Virus record (IMG/VR): IMGVR_UViG_3300033999_000053
Location: 1-59,566 of that record
DNA from: a virus
Direction: 5' to 3' (one strand)
Length of the DNA stretch: 59,566 nt
Position 1 is the stretch's first letter, and the number at the start of each line of letters is the position of its first letter. Below the pieces are notes generated by a model. That model was given only the letters and a program-made list of their open reading frames with translations, was not told where the DNA came from and ran no database searches. The position numbers and the translations under genes were made by a program. Shown here piece by piece: positions 55,893-59,566 of the stretch.

Positions 55893-55949
55893 GAAAAATT
55901 TTTTAAATTTTTTTTTTCATTCTGGATTTTGAAAATTTTTTAAATTTTT
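55893..55949. repeat. Two copies of an AAAATTTTTTAAATTTTT block
   Basis: Copies at 55893-55912 and 55931-55949, upstream of the first rightward gene. Such A/T tracts bend DNA and may be an UP-type promoter element or a DNA unwinding region. Confidence 0.5.
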
Positions 55950-56023
55950 ATCTTATATACGTAGAACCTAAAGATTTTATTTTTGAAAAAAAAAATTATT
56001 TTTTTTATTATACATACATGTAA

Positions 56024-56090
56024 CCTGTTTCCCCCCTTACCCCCAACTGTAAGAGGCAGGAAAAGCAAATTTGTTTTTGTCTTTTGCCTG
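56024..56090 (+). promoter_or_regulatory. Leader with two mutually exclusive hairpins
   Basis: CAGG at 56057-56060 can pair with CCTG upstream (56024-56027, with CTTAC/GTAAG inside) or with CCTG downstream (56087-56090, extended by AAAAG/CTTTT). Only one fold can form at a time, as in an attenuator. The leader is unusually C-rich for this genome. Confidence 0.5.
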
Positions 56091-56123
56091 TCAATTCAAA
56101 CAAACAATTTAAAAGTAAAAACG

Positions 56124-56672
56124 ATGGTACAAAAAGAGAAAGTAACTGCTGCCAATATAGCAGCTCTGAGAATTGAGGCGGGGCAATCAGAGAGCCGCCA
56201 AAAAAGTGCAGCTATGGAATTTAGTAGAATTCCAAAAAGTGGAATCTTTGCTAAACCAGTAGTAAAGGAGTTTATTATCGATGGTAAAACTGTCAAAAGC
56301 ATCGGACTTTTGACAAGTTCAGACGACTTCGTTTCAGAAAGTGCTCTAATAAAGTCGAATATTACAAGCGACGTCGTACAAATTAGAAACGGTACTCGCA
56401 AAGGTAAGTACATGTTAAGAATGGAGCGTTTAACGGATCTATCGAAGTTTGGCAAAAGCCAAAATGAGCAACTTGCCAACTTGGTTGGTAAGAAGTTTGA
56501 AACAACACGAGTGCAAATAAGACAGTACAAACAGCAGTTCTTGACAAGTGCAGACGCTTTTGATGGAGTTGTTAGAAACTCCGAGAATGAATTAAAAGAC
56601 GTTTATGAAAGTTGTACGGAAACAGCTGCCGGATATGTGTTTAATATATCCGAAGGAGAGAAAGAGGGTTAA
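56124..56672 (+). CDS. First rightward gene, 182 aa, host-like codon use
   Basis: I choose ATG 56124 (MVQKEKVTAANIAALRIEAG). An open frame extends upstream to 55983, but that part is Phe/Pro-rich leader and not protein-like. It ends at TAA 56672 inside a terminator. The product is basic in the centre (IRNGTRKGKYMLRMERL; KKFETTRVQIRQYKQQF) with an acidic tail (ISEGEKEG). GC and codon choice are clearly less AT-rich than in its neighbours, which may mean high expression. A role as an abundant nucleic-acid-binding early protein is plausible, but no family was recognised. Confidence 0.65.
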   Translation: MVQKEKVTAANIAALRIEAGQSESRQKSAAMEFSRIPKSGIFAKPVVKEFIIDGKTVKSIGLLTSSDDFVSESALIKSNITSDVVQIRNGTRKGKYMLRMERLTDLSKFGKSQNEQLANLVGKKFETTRVQIRQYKQQFLTSADAFDGVVRNSENELKDVYESCTETAAGYVFNISEGEKEG

Positions 56673-56690
56673 ACCTCTTTCTTTTCTTTA
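56659..56690 (+). terminator. Intrinsic terminator overlapping the stop of the 182-aa gene
   Basis: AGAAAGAGG/CCTCTTTCT, 9 bp, with loop GTTAAA that contains the stop codon, followed by TTTCTTTAT. Confidence 0.85.
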
Positions 56691-56778
56691 TAAAGTATAA
56701 TTTAAAGTATATTTTATATAGTTTTAGTAATTTAAAAAAATTACGTAGATAAATAGTGTAAAATAGTAAATCTATACT

Positions 56779-56982
56779 ATGAATTTGAATAAGGAAAAAA
56801 TATATACTCTTGTAGGAGTATATAACAATAGAAATATTTTCACAACATTAGATGGTGAAGATATACATTGTTTAACCTACAGAGAGTATAACAGATATAT
56901 AGTTGGAAAGTTATCTTGTGTTAACATGAGGTATAGTTTCCAACTAAACTGCTGGATAATATTTCAAGCAGTATTGTTATAA
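56779..56982 (+). CDS. Small early protein, 67 aa
   Basis: ATG 56779 to TAA 56982. A basic N-terminal helix and a beta-rich part (YTLVGVYNNRNIFTTLDGED), Trp as TGG. The first pseudoknot leader starts directly at its stop codon. Function unknown. Confidence 0.55.
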   Translation: MNLNKEKIYTLVGVYNNRNIFTTLDGEDIHCLTYREYNRYIVGKLSCVNMRYSFQLNCWIIFQAVLL

Positions 56983-57016
56983 GGGAGATGCCGAAAACCC
57001 TTGAATATAGTAGGCA
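56981..57016 (+). ncRNA. Pseudoknot leader element, copy 1
   Basis: S1 AAGGG (56981-56985) pairs with CCCTT (56998-57002); S2 TGCC (56989-56992) pairs with GGCA (57013-57016). The loop between is GAAAA, and the A-rich loop ends in AGTA. It precedes the 70-residue gene by 23 nt. See copies 2-4 for covariation. Confidence 0.8.
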
Positions 57017-57039
57017 ATAATTAAATAATAAATAGGATT

Positions 57040-57252
57040 ATGAAAACAAATGAATTATTTGAAATTGTAGAAGACAGGGGATGTAGTATCCAGTATGTTA
57101 GATTTTCTGGTACTTGGGAAGAGTGCCAGAAGTGGCTGGAGGAAAACACAATCCTCTCTGAAATAGGGACACATATCCCAGTTGAAGTTGATGACTTCAA
57201 CAAAAACTGGGATTATTCGATAAAAGATACCGAAGGGTATTTTTATCGTTAA
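57040..57252 (+). CDS. Small early protein, 70 aa
   Basis: ATG 57040 to TAA 57252. FEIVEDRGCSIQYVRFSGTW and EECQKWLEENTIL suggest a small alpha/beta fold; Trp codons are all TGG. It stands between a pseudoknot leader and its own terminator. Function unknown; early single-gene units next to an anti-CRISPR gene often encode host-takeover factors. Confidence 0.6.
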   Translation: MKTNELFEIVEDRGCSIQYVRFSGTWEECQKWLEENTILSEIGTHIPVEVDDFNKNWDYSIKDTEGYFYR

Positions 57253-57261
57253 TTATATTAT

Positions 57262-57293
57262 AGGATAGGAGATATTAATTCTTCTATCCTTTA
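57262..57293 (+). terminator. Intrinsic terminator after the 70-aa gene
   Basis: AGGATAGGAGA/TCTTCTATCCT, 11 bp with one wobble, a 7-nt loop, then TTT. Confidence 0.8.
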
Positions 57294-57300
57294 ACATGTA

Positions 57301-57336
57301 ATAGAGTATGCCGAAAATCTATAAAAAGAGTAGGCA
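57301..57336 (+). ncRNA. Pseudoknot leader element, copy 2
   Basis: S1 ATAGA (57301-57305) with TCTAT (57318-57322); S2 TGCC (57309-57312) with GGCA (57333-57336). Loops GTA, GAAAA and AAAAAGAGTA. Precedes the AcrIII-1-like gene by 23 nt. Confidence 0.85.
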
Positions 57337-57359
57337 ATAATTAAATAAAAATAAATAAA

Positions 57360-57662
57360 ATGAGAAAAATTATTTCAAACGCATTCTCTCTCCAAATGTT
57401 AGAGGGAGATACTGTGGTATCATTTACAGAGATACCGCAAGAGGAATTTGCTACAGTATTAACAGACCCTACTGTCATATCGGCAGTTGGTCACCCAGAC
57501 ACAGCAGCTGTGCTTGGGGTTCCGTGTAACAGAGTAAGTATATCTCTCGATAAGAGGGATATTTTATATGTTGCACAACTTACAGGAGGAAGACTTCCTG
57601 AAGGTGCAACTACATTACCTGAAGGGTTTAGCTTTAAATATATTAAGGTAGAAATCTTTTAG
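57360..57662 (+). CDS. acrIII-1: AcrIII-1-like viral ring nuclease (DUF1874), 100 aa
   Basis: ATG 57360 to TAG 57662. The order of blocks matches the archaeal virus AcrIII-1 family: ISNAFSLQML at the start, SAVGHPDTAAVLG with the catalytic His, NRVSISLDKRDILYVAQL, then GGRLPEGATTLPEG and a final beta strand. Family members bind and cut the cyclic tetra-adenylate signal of type III CRISPR systems, switching off the Csx1/Csm6 type effectors. Length is normal for the family. Its own leader and terminator suggest early, separately controlled expression. Confidence 0.85.
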   Translation: MRKIISNAFSLQMLEGDTVVSFTEIPQEEFATVLTDPTVISAVGHPDTAAVLGVPCNRVSISLDKRDILYVAQLTGGRLPEGATTLPEGFSFKYIKVEIF

Positions 57663-57667
57663 GTATT

Positions 57668-57708
57668 AGGGCTGACTTAGTATTTATTTAACTAGGTCAG
57701 TCCTTTTT
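57668..57708 (+). terminator. Intrinsic terminator after the ring nuclease gene
   Basis: A 13-bp stem AGGGCTGACTTAG/CTAGGTCAGTCCT with two wobbles, loop of 11 nt, then TTTT. Confidence 0.85.
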
Positions 57709-57711
57709 AAT

Positions 57712-57741
57712 AGAGTATGCTGAAAATCTTAAGAGTAAGCA
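57712..57741 (+). ncRNA. Pseudoknot leader element, copy 3
   Basis: S1 AGA (57712-57714) with TCT (57727-57729); S2 TGCT (57718-57721) with AGCA (57738-57741). The C-to-T change in S2 is matched by G-to-A on the other strand. Loops GTA, GAAAA and TAAGAGTA. Confidence 0.8.
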
Positions 57742-57762
57742 ATAACAAGTAATAATAAAAGT

Positions 57763-57945
57763 ATGAATAAAAGTGTGTTCTTTGAAGCCTCTGAAAATGT
57801 AGACAGATTAGAGGCTAAGTTGTCAGTTCTTAATGTAGAGCTGGCAAAGGTTCAGGAAGAGATTACTAAGACTCAGGAAGAGCTTCTTAAGTATCTCAAA
57901 GTTAAGTTAAGCATTCTTGAACAATATGGAAGGACGAAAGTATAA
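57763..57945 (+). CDS. Small coiled-coil early protein, 60 aa
   Basis: ATG 57763 to TAA 57945. Almost all coiled coil (DRLEAKLSVLNVELAKVQEE; ITKTQEELLKYLKVKLSIL). No Trp. It may work as a dimerising inhibitor or adaptor. Flanked by copy 3 of the leader and a terminator. Confidence 0.6.
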   Translation: MNKSVFFEASENVDRLEAKLSVLNVELAKVQEEITKTQEELLKYLKVKLSILEQYGRTKV

Positions 57946-57960
57946 AGACTTTAAAAGAAT

Positions 57961-57995
57961 GGATAGAAGGTCTTAGTATCTTCTATCCTTTACTT
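57961..57995 (+). terminator. Intrinsic terminator after the 60-aa gene
   Basis: GGATAGAAG/CTTCTATCC, 9 bp (10 with a wobble), loop of about 10, then TTTACTTT. The stem sequence is nearly the same as at 57262 and 58681. Confidence 0.8.
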
Positions 57996-58000
57996 TAAAA

Positions 58001-58035
58001 GGAACATACCGAAAATCCATTAAATAGAGTAGGTA
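58001..58035 (+). ncRNA. Pseudoknot leader element, copy 4
   Basis: S1 GGA (58001-58003) with TCC (58016-58018); S2 TACC (58007-58010) with GGTA (58032-58035). The G-to-A change in S2 is matched by C-to-T. Loops ACA, GAAAA and a 13-nt loop ending AGAGTA. Confidence 0.8.
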
Positions 58036-58057
58036 AACAACAAATAAACAAACAATT

Positions 58058-58630
58058 ATGCATAGATATTATCTATCATCAAATGGGAACATTCTTAATA
58101 CAGAGTTAAGATGTTTTCAAACTCCTACAGGAAATTTCCTTAGAAGGGTATTTGATTCAGAGATGGATTATCTAATAGAGGTACTACCTCCAGTAGAATT
58201 TCCAGAAGGAATCTTAGAACCAGAGTTACCGATATGGATATATCTTTGGGAAACTAGAGAAAATGACGATGAGGAAAGTTATGATGCAGTGGCTCTTACC
58301 AGAGAAGTTAATGGTAAGAGAGAGTATGCCATTCTTTATATAACTGATGAAGATATACATTCTATAGATGTAAGAATCATAGATGTAAATGGGATTCTAT
58401 ATATGAAGGATGAGAATAATTCTGACGGAGAAGCAGAACTTCTTAGCTATGCTAGAAAAGCTTCTCTAGAGGAAGTATGGAATCTTGGCAATCCAGACTT
58501 TAAAGGGAGAGTAAAAAAGTACAAGATATTAAAAAGTCTTGGTATCAAACCTCCTTATGAAGAGAAGATTGAGAGAAGGAGGAGAAGAAAAGTTAAAGTA
58601 GCTCATCGTAGGGATGCTATAACAAAATAA
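58058..58630 (+). CDS. Early protein, 190 aa, paralogue of the gene at 59086
   Basis: ATG 58058 to TAA 58630. It shares with the 59086 gene the pattern G-x-F-L-R-R-V-F, FPE-x-I, PIWxxLW and a late S-L-E-E-V. The C terminus is strongly basic (KIERRRRRKVKVAHRRD), absent in the paralogue, and could bind nucleic acid. Trp is TGG only. Function unknown. Confidence 0.6.
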   Translation: MHRYYLSSNGNILNTELRCFQTPTGNFLRRVFDSEMDYLIEVLPPVEFPEGILEPELPIWIYLWETRENDDEESYDAVALTREVNGKREYAILYITDEDIHSIDVRIIDVNGILYMKDENNSDGEAELLSYARKASLEEVWNLGNPDFKGRVKKYKILKSLGIKPPYEEKIERRRRRKVKVAHRRDAITK

Positions 58631-58680
58631 TAAAAATCTCTCTCTTGAGTGATATAAAAAATTTGTTGATTCTATATCAG

Positions 58681-58716
58681 AGGATAGAAGGTATTAACTA
58701 GCCTTCTATCCTTTTT
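58681..58716 (+). terminator. Intrinsic terminator after the 190-aa gene
   Basis: AGGATAGAAGG/CCTTCTATCCT, 11 bp perfect, loop of 10, then TTTTT. Confidence 0.85.
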
Positions 58717-58730
58717 AACTAATTAAAAGT

Positions 58731-59078
58731 ATGGTAAGAGTGTTTAAACTAAGAGATAAGTACTTAATATGTAATAGCGAGTACTTTTCTACAGACTTTG
58801 ATAAGTGTGTAGAATTAGGTAAAGAATTTATTCTTGGAAATAGTCCTTTTTCTTGGGTATTTTTAGAGAACGGAAAAAGAAATGAATACACACTAGAATA
58901 TAATTCAAATGAAAATGAGGTTATAGAAATAGATAAAACTCTGGAACAGAAAATATTAAATGATATTCCATCAGTTATGGATTTTGTTGGTTTCTATGCC
59001 GATACTGCTTTATATAGGTATGAGTTGCATTATACTGATAATGGACTTCCTTACATTTTTGTTGGTAAATTAAAATAA
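58731..59078 (+). CDS. Early protein, 115 aa, unknown
   Basis: ATG 58731 to TAA 59078. It has no pseudoknot leader; it starts 15 nt after the T run of the terminator. FKLRDKYLICNSEYF and an acidic second half, with GFYADTALYRYELHY near the end. Followed by the 154-residue gene after 7 nt, probably the same transcript. Confidence 0.55.
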   Translation: MVRVFKLRDKYLICNSEYFSTDFDKCVELGKEFILGNSPFSWVFLENGKRNEYTLEYNSNENEVIEIDKTLEQKILNDIPSVMDFVGFYADTALYRYELHYTDNGLPYIFVGKLK

Positions 59079-59085
59079 CTAAAAT

Positions 59086-59550
59086 ATGTACAACTATTAC
59101 ATACACGAAACAGGTGACATCTATAATGTTAAAAATGGATGTATGCAAAATATTAGAGGAAAGTTCTTAAGGAGAGTTTTTCCAGAGTATGAGAAATACA
59201 TAATAGAGAATTCTATTCCATGTGTTTTTCCTGAGAATATTAAGGATGCCGAAGTTCCAATTTGGAATCTTCTTTGGATTGTAAACATTGAATCTGATAA
59301 AGTATATTGTTTTACTAGAAAACAAGAAGGGTTTGATAGGGAATATTGTACTTTATTAAATCCTATTACTGTTAAAGAAGAGAATACTGCTGAAATTGTT
59401 GATACTGATATATATCCAATCTATAGTAGGACTGATTATCCTAAAGTTTTGGGTGTAGATAAGATAGAACTAGTAGAATCTTCTTTCTATTCTGAATCTA
59501 CTTTAGAAGAGGTGTTTGATCTTTACTTATCACAAATTGACAAAAAATGA
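59086..59550 (+). CDS. Early protein, 154 aa, paralogue of the gene at 58058
   Basis: ATG 59086. Under the standard code it ends at TGA 59550, overlapping the next ATG (ATGA). If TGA is Trp it gains four residues (W-K-R-N) and ends at TAA 59562. It shares KFLRRVF, VPIWNLLW and TLEEVFDL with its paralogue. The ATGA overlap looks like a normal stop-start junction, suggesting that TGA may still stop here. Confidence 0.6.
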   Translation: MYNYYIHETGDIYNVKNGCMQNIRGKFLRRVFPEYEKYIIENSIPCVFPENIKDAEVPIWNLLWIVNIESDKVYCFTRKQEGFDREYCTLLNPITVKEENTAEIVDTDIYPIYSRTDYPKVLGVDKIELVESSFYSESTLEEVFDLYLSQIDKK

Positions 59551-59566
59551 AAAAGAAATTAAACTT
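59547..59566 (+). CDS. Start of a further rightward gene (cut by the window edge)
   Basis: ATG 59547 followed by AAA AAG AAA TTA AAC. Only six codons are visible. It overlaps the end of the 154-residue gene. Confidence 0.35.

Larger units (their letters stand above)
55314..56123. other. Divergent control region between leftward and rightward genes
   Basis: 810 bases without a convincing gene, extremely A/T-rich. It holds a leftward promoter box, a 12-bp inverted repeat, four identical 16-bp repeats with two partial copies, two copies of an A5T6A3T5-like block, and the structured leader of the first rightward gene. It could contain a replication origin as well as promoters for both directions. 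Confidence 0.7.

Noticed and set aside
55983-56123. N-terminal extension of the first rightward gene
   Set aside because: The extra 47 codons are Lys/Phe/Pro-rich and match a structured leader; MVQKEK at 56124 is a better start.
55314-56123. CRISPR array from the 16-bp repeats
   Set aside because: Repeats are too short and too unevenly spaced, and the spacers are A/T-only.
56981-58035. preQ1-I riboswitch for the pseudoknot leaders
   Set aside because: Same general topology, but loop lengths, the GAAAA loop and the lack of an RBS in the last stem do not fit.

Overview
The window is a stretch of a double-stranded DNA phage of the crAss-like group (order Crassvirales), so the likely host is a member of the Bacteroidota. 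The evidence is a crAss-type late module (large terminase, portal, scaffold, major capsid protein, then a conserved run of connector and tail genes), very large tail proteins, Bacteroidota-style TAnnTTTG promoter boxes, poor Shine-Dalgarno use and a strongly AT-rich sequence. The key to reading it is the genetic code. In the leftward late genes TGA is an in-frame sense codon, most often at positions where tryptophan is expected. TAA and TAG remain the stops. With TGA read as Trp (translation table 4), dozens of short open frames join into about 35 long genes that mostly abut or overlap by a few bases.

Layout. Positions 1-54,174 are transcribed leftward. 1-17,264 holds the tail fibre, two very large conserved tail proteins, connector genes, a capsid-neighbour gene, the major capsid protein and its scaffold. 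17,292-42,767 holds a membrane protein, a 2598-residue CotH/LRR surface protein, a 1208-residue lamin-tail/phosphoesterase protein, a lysis pair (holin candidate and GH19-like lysozyme) and a series of tail fibres that share anchors. 42,767-48,601 holds portal, TerL and two genes before TerL. 48,616-53,436 holds accessory genes: a GIY-YIG endonuclease, a DUF2158-like protein, a GroES-like protein, a PD-(D/E)XK nuclease, PhoH, Dam and a small HTH protein. 53,484-54,174 is a tRNA gene interrupted by a group I intron. 54,189-55,313 holds small leftward genes. 55,314-56,123 is a divergent control region with four perfect 16-bp repeats. 56,124-59,566 is a rightward array of small, probably early genes, including an AcrIII-1/DUF1874 ring nuclease.

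How the parts fit. The tRNA folds as tRNA-Trp with anticodon UCA, which reads UGA. It is split inside the anticodon by an intron of about 620 nt that encodes a PD-(D/E)XK homing endonuclease. Late genes depend on this tRNA, while the rightward genes and most replication-type genes use only TGG for Trp. This fits a model in which suppressor tRNA, and perhaps its splicing, gates late protein synthesis. In the rightward array, four genes carry the same short leader. The four copies covary as an H-type pseudoknot, and each gene is followed by its own hairpin terminator, giving repeating leader-gene-terminator units.

Limits. All calls are by eye, with no database search. Structural role names beyond TerL, portal, capsid and scaffold are tentative.
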